Of a stretch of DNA of 64,000 bases, positions 43,512-53,420 are shown one piece after another. The notes under the pieces are model-generated. The model was given only the letters and a program-made list of their open reading frames with translations, was not told where the DNA came from and ran no database searches. The DNA comes from Mesorhizobium sp. ORS 3324 (lineage in GTDB: Bacteria > Pseudomonadota > Alphaproteobacteria > Rhizobiales > Rhizobiaceae): contig LM655203.1 of NCBI GenBank assembly GCA_000824825.2, positions 62,001 to 126,000 of the forward strand. The letters are read 5' to 3'. Both the position numbers and the translations under genes were made by a program. Each line of letters begins with the position of its first letter. Position 1 is the first letter of the stretch.

Positions 43512-43905
43512 GGACCCAAAGAACACCAGCCGATACCAGGCCGGGCTCGAAGTGCGCCGGTCCGTGCTCGGCGATCCGCATGTCGACCGCGCCGAGGCTG
43601 CGGCGAGCGATTTCGACGGGCCATTCCAGCAGCTGATCACCGAGGCCGCCTGGGGAACGGTGTGGTCGCGACCCGGCCTGTCGAAGCGTGAGCGCTCGAT
43701 CGTGACGCTGGCGCTGCTTGCGGCACTCGGCCATGACGAGGAACTGGCCATGCATGTGCGCGCCACCGCCAACACGGGGGCCTCGCGCGACGAGATCCGT
43801 GAGGCCTTCCTGCATGTCGCGATCTATGCCGGCGTGCCGGCCGCCAACCGCGCCTTCAAGATCGCCAAGGAAGTGTTCGCGCAGATGGACGACGCCCATG
43901 GCTGA
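43498..43905 (+). CDS. pcaC: 4-carboxymuconolactone decarboxylase
   Basis: 135-residue single-domain decarboxylase of the CMD family (GPFQQLITEAAWGTVWSRPG; HVRATANTGASRDEIREAF). It converts gamma-carboxymuconolactone to the enol-lactone used by PcaD. Overlaps at both ends place it firmly in the pca operon. It is not fused to PcaD, unlike in some other bacteria. Confidence 0.94.
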   Translation: MLMDEDPKNTSRYQAGLEVRRSVLGDPHVDRAEAAASDFDGPFQQLITEAAWGTVWSRPGLSKRERSIVTLALLAALGHDEELAMHVRATANTGASRDEIREAFLHVAIYAGVPAANRAFKIAKEVFAQMDDAHG

Positions 43906-44650
43906 GCCAAGCTCCAACAAGGCGCCGGAGACCGGCGCCTTCTTCCAGCGCGACCGCCAATGGCACCCGCCGGCATTCACGCCTCCCTACAAGAGCTCGG
44001 TGCTGCGCTCGCCGCAAAAGGCGCTGGTCGCCTTCGACAACACGCTGTCGGAACTCACCGGGCCGGTGTTCGGGCACGCCATGCTGGGCGAGCTCGACAA
44101 CGACCTGATCCATAATTTCGCCAGGCGCGGCGAGAGCGCCATCGGCGAGCGGATCATCGTCCATGGACGCGTGCTCGACGAGCGCGGTAGAGGCGTTCCG
44201 GGTGTGCTGCTCGAGTTCTGGCAGGCCAACGCCGGCGGCCGGTACCGCCACAAGAAGGACGGGTATCTTGCGCCGCTCGATCCGAATTTCGGCGGCTGCG
44301 GCCGCACCATCACCGGCGAGGATGGCGGCTACGCCTTTCGCACGGTCAGGCCCGGGCCCTATCCATGGCCGAACGGCCCGAACGACTGGCGGCCGGCGCA
44401 TATCCATTTTTCGGTGTTCGGCCACGGCTTCGCGCAGCGGCTGATCACGCAGATGTATTTCGAGGGTGATCCTTTGATCTGGCGCTGCCCAATCGTCGGC
44501 GGCATTTCCAACAAGGCGGCCATCGAAACGCTGATTGCCGCGCTCGACATGCAGTCGACAATCCCGATGGACGCGCTTGCCTACAAGTTCGACATCGTGC
44601 TGCGCGGGCGGCGCTCGACGCTGTTCGAGAACAGACCGGAGGGCAATTGA
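43898..44650 (+). CDS. pcaH: Protocatechuate 3,4-dioxygenase beta subunit
   Basis: 250-residue ring-cleavage subunit carrying the non-haem iron. Ligands are Tyr116, Tyr155, His168 and His170, with the same 39-13-2 spacing as Tyr108, Tyr147, His160 and His162 of Pseudomonas. It cleaves protocatechuate to beta-carboxy-cis,cis-muconate, the PcaQ inducer. The start overlaps pcaC by 8 bases. Confidence 0.96.
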   Translation: MAEPSSNKAPETGAFFQRDRQWHPPAFTPPYKSSVLRSPQKALVAFDNTLSELTGPVFGHAMLGELDNDLIHNFARRGESAIGERIIVHGRVLDERGRGVPGVLLEFWQANAGGRYRHKKDGYLAPLDPNFGGCGRTITGEDGGYAFRTVRPGPYPWPNGPNDWRPAHIHFSVFGHGFAQRLITQMYFEGDPLIWRCPIVGGISNKAAIETLIAALDMQSTIPMDALAYKFDIVLRGRRSTLFENRPEGN

Positions 44651-45264
44651 TGGCACAGTCGCTCGACCGGCTGAAGGAAAGCCCTTCGCAGACCGCCGGG
44701 CCTTATGTGCATATCGGGCTGACGCCGAATTTCTGCGGCATCGACGGCGTCTACGAGAAGGACCTCGGCTCGGTGATGGTCAACGGTGAGACCAAGGGCG
44801 AGCGCATCGAATTGCGCATCCGCGTGCTCGACGGTACCGGCACGCCGCTCAAGGACGCGCTGATCGAGATCTGGCAGGCTGATGCCGACGGGCTCTACAA
44901 TTCGCCCGCCGAACTGCGTGGCACCGCCGATGCGAATTTCCTTGGCTGGGGCCGCCAGCCGACCGACATGGAAACCGGTGTGTGCCTGTTCCGGACGATC
45001 AAGCCCGGCCGCGTGCCGTTCCGCGACGGCCGGCTGATGGCGCCGCATATCACGCTGTGGATCGTGGCGCGCGGCATCAATATTGGCCTGCACACAAGGC
45101 TCTATTTCTCGGACGAAGAAAAGGCCAATGCCGAGGATCCGATCCTTCTCCGCATCGAGCAACGCGTGCGCGTGCCGACGCTGATCGCCGAGCGCCAGGG
45201 CAACACGTACGTCTTCGATATCTACCTGCAAGGCGAGAAGGAGACGGTCTTCTTCGACAGCTGA
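44650..45264 (+). CDS. pcaG: Protocatechuate 3,4-dioxygenase alpha subunit
   Basis: 204-residue subunit sharing the PcaH fold but without the iron ligands, as is normal for alpha subunits. It begins MAQSLDRLKESPSQTAGPYV and contains LIEIWQADADGLYN. Start and pcaH stop overlap in TGATG, so the two subunits are coupled. Confidence 0.95.
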   Translation: MAQSLDRLKESPSQTAGPYVHIGLTPNFCGIDGVYEKDLGSVMVNGETKGERIELRIRVLDGTGTPLKDALIEIWQADADGLYNSPAELRGTADANFLGWGRQPTDMETGVCLFRTIKPGRVPFRDGRLMAPHITLWIVARGINIGLHTRLYFSDEEKANAEDPILLRIEQRVRVPTLIAERQGNTYVFDIYLQGEKETVFFDS

Positions 45265-45275
45265 CCGAGGCCGAC

Positions 45276-46328
45276 ATGACCGTTTCGCCCTTCGACCATC
45301 CGCTGCTTTCCGGCCTGCTCGGCGACGAAGAGACAGCGCGGCATTTTTCCGTTGAAGCGGACATCGCCGCTATGCTCTCCTTCGAGCGGGCGCTGGTTGA
45401 AGCCGAGGCTGAACACGGCGTGATCTCGCGCGAGGCCGAGGCGGCGATTGTCAAAGCGCTGGCCTCCTTCCGGCCGGACACGGCAAAGCTGCGCGCCGGC
45501 GTCGCCGCGGACGGCGTCGTGGTGCCGGAACTGGTGCGCCAGATCAGCGCGATGGTCGGCGAGCCGTATGGGGAATTCGTTCATTTCGGCGCGACCAGCC
45601 AGGACGTCATCGACACCTCGCTGGTGCTGCGCCTGCGTGCGGCTGTCGACCACATCGGCCTGTTGCTCAGCGAAAACACCGTGCGGCTTGCCAACCTGGA
45701 AGCGGAATTCGGGGGCAGGGCTTTGATGGCGATGACGCGCATGCAACCGGCGATCCCGATCACGGTGGGGGACCGGGTCTCCTCGTGGCGAGCGCCGCTC
45801 GAGCGTCACCAGCAGCGTCTGAAGGAACAGTTCGGCAGGCTGCTCGCGGTGCAGTTCGGTGGTGCGGCCGGCACGCTCGACAAGCTCGGCGACAAGGGAG
45901 CGGCCGTGCGCGCGGCGCTCGCGTCCAAACTCGGCCTTGCCGACGCGCCGCAATGGCATAGCCAGCGTGATGCGCTCGCCGAGTTCGCCGGCTGGCTGTC
46001 GCTGGTCGCCGGCAGTCTCGGCAAGTTCGGCCAGGATATCGCGCTGATGGCGCAGGGCGAAACCGACATTAAGCTTTCCGGCGCTGGCGGCTCGTCGGCC
46101 ATGCCGCACAAGCAGAATCCGGTGAAGGCCGAAGCGCTGGTGGCGCTGGCGCGCTTCAACGCCACGCAGCTTTCCGGCATGCACCAGGCGCTGGTGCACG
46201 AGCAGGAGCGCTCGGGCGAGGCCTGGACGCTGGAGTGGCTGATCCTGCCGCAGATGGTGGTGGCGACGGCGGCTGCCTTGAGACTTGCCGCCGAACTTGC
46301 TGCGCAGATCGAAAGCCTCGGCCGCTGA
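45276..46328 (+). CDS. pcaB: 3-carboxy-cis,cis-muconate cycloisomerase
   Basis: 350-residue member of the fumarase/argininosuccinate lyase superfamily. The signature GGSSAMPHKQNPVKAEA is intact. It converts beta-carboxymuconate to gamma-carboxymuconolactone. It is shorter than the roughly 450-residue Pseudomonas enzyme, as in other rhizobia. The stop overlaps the pobA start. Confidence 0.94.
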   Translation: MTVSPFDHPLLSGLLGDEETARHFSVEADIAAMLSFERALVEAEAEHGVISREAEAAIVKALASFRPDTAKLRAGVAADGVVVPELVRQISAMVGEPYGEFVHFGATSQDVIDTSLVLRLRAAVDHIGLLLSENTVRLANLEAEFGGRALMAMTRMQPAIPITVGDRVSSWRAPLERHQQRLKEQFGRLLAVQFGGAAGTLDKLGDKGAAVRAALASKLGLADAPQWHSQRDALAEFAGWLSLVAGSLGKFGQDIALMAQGETDIKLSGAGGSSAMPHKQNPVKAEALVALARFNATQLSGMHQALVHEQERSGEAWTLEWLILPQMVVATAAALRLAAELAAQIESLGR

Positions 46329-47500
46329 TGCGCACGCAGGTCGCCATCATCGGGTCGGGACCGTCCGGCCTGCTGCTTGGCCAATTGCTAGCCACCATCG
46401 GGGTCGAGACGATTATCCTCGAACGATCGACCCGCGAGCATGTGCTTGGCCGCGTGCGCGCCGGCGTGCTCGAGCAGGGCACGGTGGAGCTGCTCGGCGA
46501 GGCGGGCACCGCGGAGAGGCTCCACGCCGAAGGCCTGCAGCATTCGGGCATTTCGCTCGCCTTCGACGGGCGCCTGCACCGCATCGACCTCACCGCGCTC
46601 ACCAGCGGCAAGCATGTCACCGTCTACGGGCAGACCGAGGTGACGCATGATTTGATGGACAAGCGCGAGGCTGCCGGACTGCTTGCCGTCTATGAAGCGG
46701 CCAACGTCGCGATGCATGATTTCGACGGCGCAGCACCGTTCGTCACCTATGACAAGGACGGCGCCACGCATCGCATCGACTGCGACTTCATCGCCGGCTG
46801 CGACGGCTACCACGGCGTCAGCCGCGGGTCAGTGCCGGAAGGCGCGCTGAAGACTTTCGAGCGGCAATATCCATTCGGCTGGCTGGGTGTGTTGGCGGAG
46901 GTGCCGCCGGCGGACCACGAGCTGATCTACGCCAACCATGAGCAAGGGTTTGCGCTGTGCTCGATGCGCTCGCCGCGCCGCAGCCGCTACTATGTGCAGG
47001 TTCCGGCCGATGAGCGCATCGAGGCCTGGTCGGATGACCGCTTCTGGGACGAGCTGCGCCGCCGCCTGCCACCACAAACCGCGGCGGCTGTGACCACCGG
47101 GCCGTCCTTCGAGAAGTCGATCGCGCCGCTGCGCTCCTTCGTTGCCGAGCCGATGCGCTTCGGAAAACTGTTCCTGGTCGGCGACGCGGCTCATATCGTT
47201 CCGCCCACCGGCGCCAAGGGCCTCAACCTCGCTGCCAGCGACGTGCGCTATCTCTTTGGCGGGCTTCGCGAATTCTATGGCGATAAATCCGAAGCCGGGC
47301 TCGACGCCTATTCAGCCAAGGCGTTGGCGCGGGTCTGGAAAGCGGTGCGCTTCTCCTGGTGGATGACGACGATCCTGCACCGCTTTCCGGAGACGGGCGA
47401 GTTCGGCCAGCGCATCCAGGAAGCGGAACTCGACTATCTCGTGCATTCCAAAGCTGCGTCGACCGCGCTGGCCGAAAACTACGTCGGTCTTCCCTATTGA
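46328..47500 (+). CDS. pobA: 4-hydroxybenzoate 3-monooxygenase
   Basis: 390-residue flavoprotein that hydroxylates 4-hydroxybenzoate to protocatechuate with NADPH and oxygen. FAD motifs: IIGSGPSGLLLG at the N terminus, the DG-type block DFIAGCDGYHGVSR and LVGDAAHIVPPTGAKGLN. It follows pcaB with a TGATG overlap, so it is part of the pca operon rather than under its own PobR. It is convergent with pcaF, with 13 bases between stops. Confidence 0.95.
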   Translation: MRTQVAIIGSGPSGLLLGQLLATIGVETIILERSTREHVLGRVRAGVLEQGTVELLGEAGTAERLHAEGLQHSGISLAFDGRLHRIDLTALTSGKHVTVYGQTEVTHDLMDKREAAGLLAVYEAANVAMHDFDGAAPFVTYDKDGATHRIDCDFIAGCDGYHGVSRGSVPEGALKTFERQYPFGWLGVLAEVPPADHELIYANHEQGFALCSMRSPRRSRYYVQVPADERIEAWSDDRFWDELRRRLPPQTAAAVTTGPSFEKSIAPLRSFVAEPMRFGKLFLVGDAAHIVPPTGAKGLNLAASDVRYLFGGLREFYGDKSEAGLDAYSAKALARVWKAVRFSWWMTTILHRFPETGEFGQRIQEAELDYLVHSKAASTALAENYVGLPY

Positions 47501-47513
47501 TCGGCGGAGGCCG

Positions 47514-48719
<1,206 letters not shown>

Positions 48720-49523
48720 CTAGGCAGCTTTCCCTTTGGCGGTTCCTTGATGCGCCGCCTTGGTGCGGGCCTGCAGGTCGCGCAATGTCTTCAGCTCGAG
48801 TTCCGTGGGCGCCGGCGTCGCATCAAGGGCCTCGGCAAATCTGACCGTCCAGCCACAGGTCGCCTGCACCTGCTCGCGGCTGACGCCGGGATGCAGCGAC
48901 ACGACGGTGAACTCCTTGGTCACCAGGTCCGGCTTCCAGACGGCGAGATCGGTGATCAAGAGCGTCGGGCCTGCGGTGTCGATGCCGAGGCGCTTGCGGT
49001 GATCGCCGCCCTCGCCATGGCCGAAGGAGGTGAAGAAGTCGATCTTCTCGACCATGCCGCGCTTCGACTGCACCATGGTGATGTAAACCTGCTTTGAGGA
49101 GGTCGCGATCTCCGGCGCGCCGCCGCCGCCGGGCAGCCGCGTCTTCGGATGCGCATAGTCGCCGATGACGGTGGTGTTGATGTTGCCGAACCTGTCGAGT
49201 TGGGCCGCACCCAGGAAGCCGATCGAGATGCGGCCACCCTGCAGCCAGTAGCGGAACATCTCCGGCACCGCGACGGTGGTGACAGCGGTCTCGCACAATT
49301 CGCCGTCGCCGATCGACAGCGGCAGAACGTCGGGCGCGGTGCCAATGGTGCCGCTCTCATAGATCAGCGTGATGTCGGGCGCGTGCGTCAGCCGCGCGAC
49401 GTTGCAGGCGGCCGACGGCGCGCCGATGCCGACGAAGCAGACATCGTCGTTTCTCAGCGCGCGGCTGGCGGCGATCGTCATCATCTCGTTGGGCGTGAAG
49501 CCCAGATCCGGCGCGTTGCTCAT
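48720..49523 (-). CDS. pcaJ: 3-oxoadipate CoA-transferase subunit B
   Basis: 267-residue CoA-transferase subunit. The catalytic glutamate is in IYESGTIG. It transfers CoA from succinyl-CoA to 3-oxoadipate with PcaI. The frame is open about 114 bases upstream of the ATG, but the ATGA overlap with pcaI fixes the start. Confidence 0.92.
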   Translation of the reverse strand: MSNAPDLGFTPNEMMTIAASRALRNDDVCFVGIGAPSAACNVARLTHAPDITLIYESGTIGTAPDVLPLSIGDGELCETAVTTVAVPEMFRYWLQGGRISIGFLGAAQLDRFGNINTTVIGDYAHPKTRLPGGGGAPEIATSSKQVYITMVQSKRGMVEKIDFFTSFGHGEGGDHRKRLGIDTAGPTLLITDLAVWKPDLVTKEFTVVSLHPGVSREQVQATCGWTVRFAEALDATPAPTELELKTLRDLQARTKAAHQGTAKGKAA

Positions 49524-50377
49524 GCGGCTTTCCTCAGATGCTCGACGCGGGCAGCGAAGTCGTCCGCACTGCTTTCGAGAACATTCTTGCGTATCCATTC
49601 CTGGAAACGGTCGCGGTCGGCGGCGATCTCGTCCCATTCGAGATAGGCGGCGTTGTCACGTTCGTAATAGCCATGCGTGTAGGAGGGGTGCGAGCCGCCT
49701 GGAACGACCGAGATCGCCGCGATGGTCCAACTCGGCAGCACGGTGAGGTTGGGGTGGAGGTCGTCGAAAGCGTCGACCACTTCCTCGACCGTCACCACGG
49801 CGCGCTTGGCCGCCAGCACCGCTTCCTTTTGGATGCCGATGATGCCCTCGACCACCACATTACCTTTCCGGTCCGCCTTCTGCGCGTGGATGAAGGTGAC
49901 GTCCGGCCTTATCGCCGGCACGGCGGCAAGCACCTCGCCGGTGAAAGGGCAGGTCACGGATTTGATGTTCGGATTGACTGCTCCGAGACCGGCGCCTCGA
50001 TAGCCGCGGAACACCGCGCAGGGCAGGCCGGCGGCACCCGCCTCATAGGCGTTGGCCATGCCGGCGTGGCTGTGCTCCTCGACCTCGATGGCGCGCGGAA
50101 AACCGTTCTCGATGGCGTCGCGGGCGCGCCTGAGCAGCCCGACGCCCGGATTGCCGAGATAGGAGAAGACGATCTTGCTGGCCATGCCCATGCCGATCAT
50201 CTGGTCGTAGATCAGGTCGGGCGTCATGCGGATCAGCGTCAGGTCGCGAAAGCCCTGGCGGATCGCCTCATGCGCGGCGGCGGTCGGGATCAGATGGGTG
50301 AAGCCCTCGAAGGCGACCGTGTCGCCGTCATGCAGGTTTTCCGCGACCGCCTTTTTCAGCGGCAGGAACTTGACCAT
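49520..50377 (-). CDS. pcaI: 3-oxoadipate CoA-transferase subunit A
   Basis: 285-residue CoA-transferase alpha subunit with the glycine-rich block GAAGLPCAVFRGYRGAGL and the N-terminal DGDTVAFEGFTHLIP. First gene of pcaIJF and divergent from pcaR; an IclR-type palindrome lies 24 bases before its start. Confidence 0.92.
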   Translation of the reverse strand: MVKFLPLKKAVAENLHDGDTVAFEGFTHLIPTAAAHEAIRQGFRDLTLIRMTPDLIYDQMIGMGMASKIVFSYLGNPGVGLLRRARDAIENGFPRAIEVEEHSHAGMANAYEAGAAGLPCAVFRGYRGAGLGAVNPNIKSVTCPFTGEVLAAVPAIRPDVTFIHAQKADRKGNVVVEGIIGIQKEAVLAAKRAVVTVEEVVDAFDDLHPNLTVLPSWTIAAISVVPGGSHPSYTHGYYERDNAAYLEWDEIAADRDRFQEWIRKNVLESSADDFAARVEHLRKAA

Positions 50378-50400
50378 CTCAGGGCTCCATGATGCAAAAA

Positions 50401-50415
50401 GTTCGTATTGCGAAC
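50401..50415. promoter_or_regulatory. PcaR (IclR-family) operator candidate
   Basis: The palindrome GTTCG-TATTG-CGAAC lies between pcaI and pcaR, close to the pcaI start. IclR-family regulators bind short dyads of this kind. PcaR should act here on pcaIJF and perhaps on its own gene. Confidence 0.62.
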
Positions 50416-50483
50416 ATCTGTTTTATATGAGATACTTTTAACTCCAACCTTTGCATTGAGTCAACGCCGGTCTGGAGGCGCTG

Positions 50484-51254
50484 GTGGAAGAGGAAGCCGT
50501 TTCACGCGATCATGTCGGCTCGCTGGAGCGCGGCCTGGCGGTGATGGAAATCCTCGCGCGCCACCCGGCCGGCATGACGCTGACCGAGATGGCCGAAGAG
50601 GCTGACCTCACCCGTGCAGGCGCCCGCCGCTTTCTGCTGACATTGGTCGCCACCGGGTATGCGACGCAATCCGGCCGGGTGTTTTCGCTGTCGCCTCGCC
50701 TTTTGACCGTCGCGCGGACCTGGCTCGGCGGCGCATCGCTCTGGACCTTCGCCGCGCCCATCATGCGCGAGGTGGCCGGGAAATTCGACGAAGCCTGCAA
50801 TGCGGCTGTGCTGTCGGGCGAGGACGTCGTCTATGTTGCGCGTATCCCCGGCCGCCGCATCTTGAGCGTCGCGCTCGACGTCGGCACGAGGTTGCCCGCC
50901 TACTGCACCTCGATGGGGCGTGTGCTGCTCTCCGGCCTGGCGGCGGATGAATTGAAGACCTTCCTGACGCAAGCGAGGATCGAGCGGCGCACGCCGAAGA
51001 CGATCACCGGCCGCGCCGCGCTCGGCAAGGCCATCGACGAGGCGAGGGCGGATGGCTTCGCCATCGTCGATGAGGAATTGGAACTCGGCCTGCGCTCGAT
51101 CGCCGTGCCGATCCGCGACCGCGCCGGCCGCACGGTGGCCGCCATCAATGTCTCGACGCAGTCGGCGCGCTTCTCGGTCGAGGCGATGGAACGCGAGATC
51201 CTGCCGGTGCTGCTGAAGGCAAAGCAACGCGTGGAGGAGTTTTTCTTCGTTTGA
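50484..51254 (+). CDS. pcaR: IclR-family regulator of 3-oxoadipate catabolism
   Basis: 256-residue regulator with an N-terminal winged helix-turn-helix (MTLTEMAEEADLTRAGARRF) and an IclR effector domain from about 80. The tail and domain resemble PcaR/PcaU-type proteins that respond to 3-oxoadipate or protocatechuate. The start is a GTG with GGAGG upstream. Its place beside pcaIJF supports PcaR. Confidence 0.9.
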   Translation: MEEEAVSRDHVGSLERGLAVMEILARHPAGMTLTEMAEEADLTRAGARRFLLTLVATGYATQSGRVFSLSPRLLTVARTWLGGASLWTFAAPIMREVAGKFDEACNAAVLSGEDVVYVARIPGRRILSVALDVGTRLPAYCTSMGRVLLSGLAADELKTFLTQARIERRTPKTITGRAALGKAIDEARADGFAIVDEELELGLRSIAVPIRDRAGRTVAAINVSTQSARFSVEAMEREILPVLLKAKQRVEEFFFV

Positions 51255-51378
51255 GGGCGGCCAACACCGCTCGCTGGCAGGTTTGGCTCCCTTCCAGCAT
51301 GATATCCTCAACTACGGCTATGTGCCTGGCTGCAAAAGCCATGACGCTGCTGAGTGGAACCGTCGAGAGACCAGACCG

Positions 51379-52572
51379 GTGGAGCGGATACATCCGGCGA
51401 TTTTTCTCTTTGCCGCCCGCGCCCTGCGGGATTTCGGCGACGGCTTCGTGGCAGTGTTGCTGCCCGTCTACCTGCTCGCCCTCGGATTCACGTCCCTGCG
51501 GGTCGGTATCATCGCCACGGCATCGCTGCTTGGCTCCGCGCTGCTGACCATCGGGGTCGGGTTCCTCGGTGCCAGACGCGATCATCGTCAACTCTTGCTG
51601 GCCGGCGCCGGTTTGATGATCGCCACGGGCGTGGCCTTTGCCGTCGTCCATGACTACGCTTTGCTGCTAGTCGTCTCGCTCGCCGGCACGATCAATCCCT
51701 CGGCCGGCAGTGTCAGCGTGTTCGTGCCGCTGGAGCACGCCGTGCTGACGCGCGAGGTCACGGAGACCGAGCGTACGCGGATGTTCGCGCGCTACAGTCT
51801 CGTGGGCGCGTTCGCAGGCGCCACAGGCGGACTCGCTGCGGGGATGCCCGACCTTCTGGCACCGGCTGGCCTCGACCGCCTTGCCGGCATCAAGGCGATG
51901 TTCGTGCTTTACGCGCTTCTCGGTCTGCTTGGTGGTTCGCTCTACGCGTGCATCCCGAGCCGCCCGGCATCGACTACTCGGACAACCGCCGCGCTCGGCC
52001 CCTCGCGCCATATTGTCCTCAAGCTTGCGGCCCTGTTCAGCCTCGATGCTTTCGCTGGAGGCTTCGTCGTACAATCGCTGCTCGCGCTTTGGCTCTTCGA
52101 GCGATTCAACCTCTCGCTTTCGCAGGCAGGTGTCTTCTTCTTCTGGTCGGGCGTGCTGTCGGCGCTCTCGTTTCCTGTGGCGGCCCGGCTGTCGCGGCGC
52201 ATCGGCCTGGTCAACACGATGGTGTTCACGCACATTCCGTCCAGCATCGCCCTGATGCTGGCGGCGCTGGCGCCAACACTCCCCTTGGCGCTTGTCCTCC
52301 TGTCGATCCGGGCCGCTCTGTCGCAGATGGATGTGCCGACCCGCTCGTCCTACGTCATGGCCGTTGTCACGGAGGCGGAGCGGGCAGCCGCCGCGAGCTT
52401 CACGTCGGTGCCGCGCAGCCTGGCCGCCTCGGCGAGTCCTGCCTTGGCGGGCGCTCTCTTCGCGGCATCGTTCCGGGCGTGGCCGCTGCTTATCTGCGGG
52501 GCGCTGAAGATCGTCTACGATTTGCTGTTGCTGATGCAGTTCCGGGGGCTGAAGCCGCCGGAAGAACGCTGA
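51379..52572 (+). CDS. Major facilitator superfamily transporter
   Basis: About 397 residues with roughly 12 hydrophobic helices and a loop rich in basic residues between the halves. The GTG start is chosen because the frame upstream (to a TTG at 51283) encodes a polar stretch that does not look like a transporter leader; the precise start is uncertain. It reads from pcaR toward the next island, so a role in aromatic efflux or uptake is possible but not shown. Substrate unknown. Confidence 0.75.
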   Translation: MERIHPAIFLFAARALRDFGDGFVAVLLPVYLLALGFTSLRVGIIATASLLGSALLTIGVGFLGARRDHRQLLLAGAGLMIATGVAFAVVHDYALLLVVSLAGTINPSAGSVSVFVPLEHAVLTREVTETERTRMFARYSLVGAFAGATGGLAAGMPDLLAPAGLDRLAGIKAMFVLYALLGLLGGSLYACIPSRPASTTRTTAALGPSRHIVLKLAALFSLDAFAGGFVVQSLLALWLFERFNLSLSQAGVFFFWSGVLSALSFPVAARLSRRIGLVNTMVFTHIPSSIALMLAALAPTLPLALVLLSIRAALSQMDVPTRSSYVMAVVTEAERAAAASFTSVPRSLAASASPALAGALFAASFRAWPLLICGALKIVYDLLLLMQFRGLKPPEER

Positions 52573-52652
52573 CGCTGCTCTCGGACTCAGGATCGAAAAT
52601 TTACCATCCTCGTGGATTCTTTTCTCGATTGACGCCACCTTCCAAATCCAAT

Positions 52653-52685
52653 ATTGAACAGGATTATACAGGTTCATTGAACAGG
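52653..52685. promoter_or_regulatory. Repeated ATTGAACAGG, candidate operator of the GntR/HutC regulator
   Basis: ATTGAACAGG occurs at 52653-52662 and 52676-52685, 23 bp apart, and TGAAC and GTTCA within the unit form an inverted repeat around an AT-rich centre. It ends 7 bases before the regulator start codon. Autoregulation by the HutC-type protein is likely; not proved. Confidence 0.5.
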
Positions 52686-52692
52686 TATCGAT

Positions 52693-53418
52693 ATGGCCCG
52701 TCGCGCGATGCAACTCACCCCCGGCACGGGCAAGCCCGAGCAGATCGCGACGGTTCTGGAGCATGAGATCCGTTCCGGCGTGCTGGGCTTCGGGGACCGG
52801 CTGCAGAGCGAGAACGAGCTCGTCCAGCGCTTCTCCGTCAGCCGCAACACGGTCCGCAAAGGGCTGGAAGAGCTATCCAACCGCGGGCTGATCACCACCA
52901 AGGTCGGCATCGGCTCCTTCGTCACCTTCGACGGCATGCCGGTCGATGATGCCGTCGGCTGGTCGCGCGCGCTCGCCAATGCGGGCGCCAATGCCGAGAC
53001 CCGCACGCTGCGGCTCGAAGTAATCGAGGATGCGGAACTGGCGGCGCGGCTCGGCGTAGGCAATCCGTCCTTCATCGCTGTCGATCGCGTGCGCACCAAT
53101 GCCGATGACGGCCATGCCATCTCGATCGAGCGCAGCCGCCTGCCGTTGTCGCCGGAGCTGGAAGAGGTGCCGCTGCGCGGCCTGCGCGAAGGCACGCTGC
53201 ACCAGACGTTGCGCGGGGCAGGGCTCGTTCCCGACCATGGCGAGGAATGGGTCGACATCGAGATGCTGAGCGCCGCCGACGCCGCCATCCTCGATTGCGC
53301 GCCGGGCACGCCTTTCCTGCGCACACGGCGCCTGACGCGCGCCGCCGACGGCCGCGCCATCGAATTCGTCACCAGCCTGCTCAACCCGGCGCACTTCGCC
53401 CTGCATCTGGAGTTCTGA
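52693..53418 (+). CDS. GntR-family regulator, HutC/UTRA subfamily
   Basis: 241-residue regulator. An N-terminal winged helix (about 15-80, ending NTVRKGLEELSNRG) is followed by a UTRA ligand-binding domain (about 90-238). It heads a run of 12 plus-strand genes up to 63735, so it probably senses the substrate of that island. Confidence 0.88.
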   Translation: MARRAMQLTPGTGKPEQIATVLEHEIRSGVLGFGDRLQSENELVQRFSVSRNTVRKGLEELSNRGLITTKVGIGSFVTFDGMPVDDAVGWSRALANAGANAETRTLRLEVIEDAELAARLGVGNPSFIAVDRVRTNADDGHAISIERSRLPLSPELEEVPLRGLREGTLHQTLRGAGLVPDHGEEWVDIEMLSAADAAILDCAPGTPFLRTRRLTRAADGRAIEFVTSLLNPAHFALHLEF

Positions 53419-53420
53419 GC

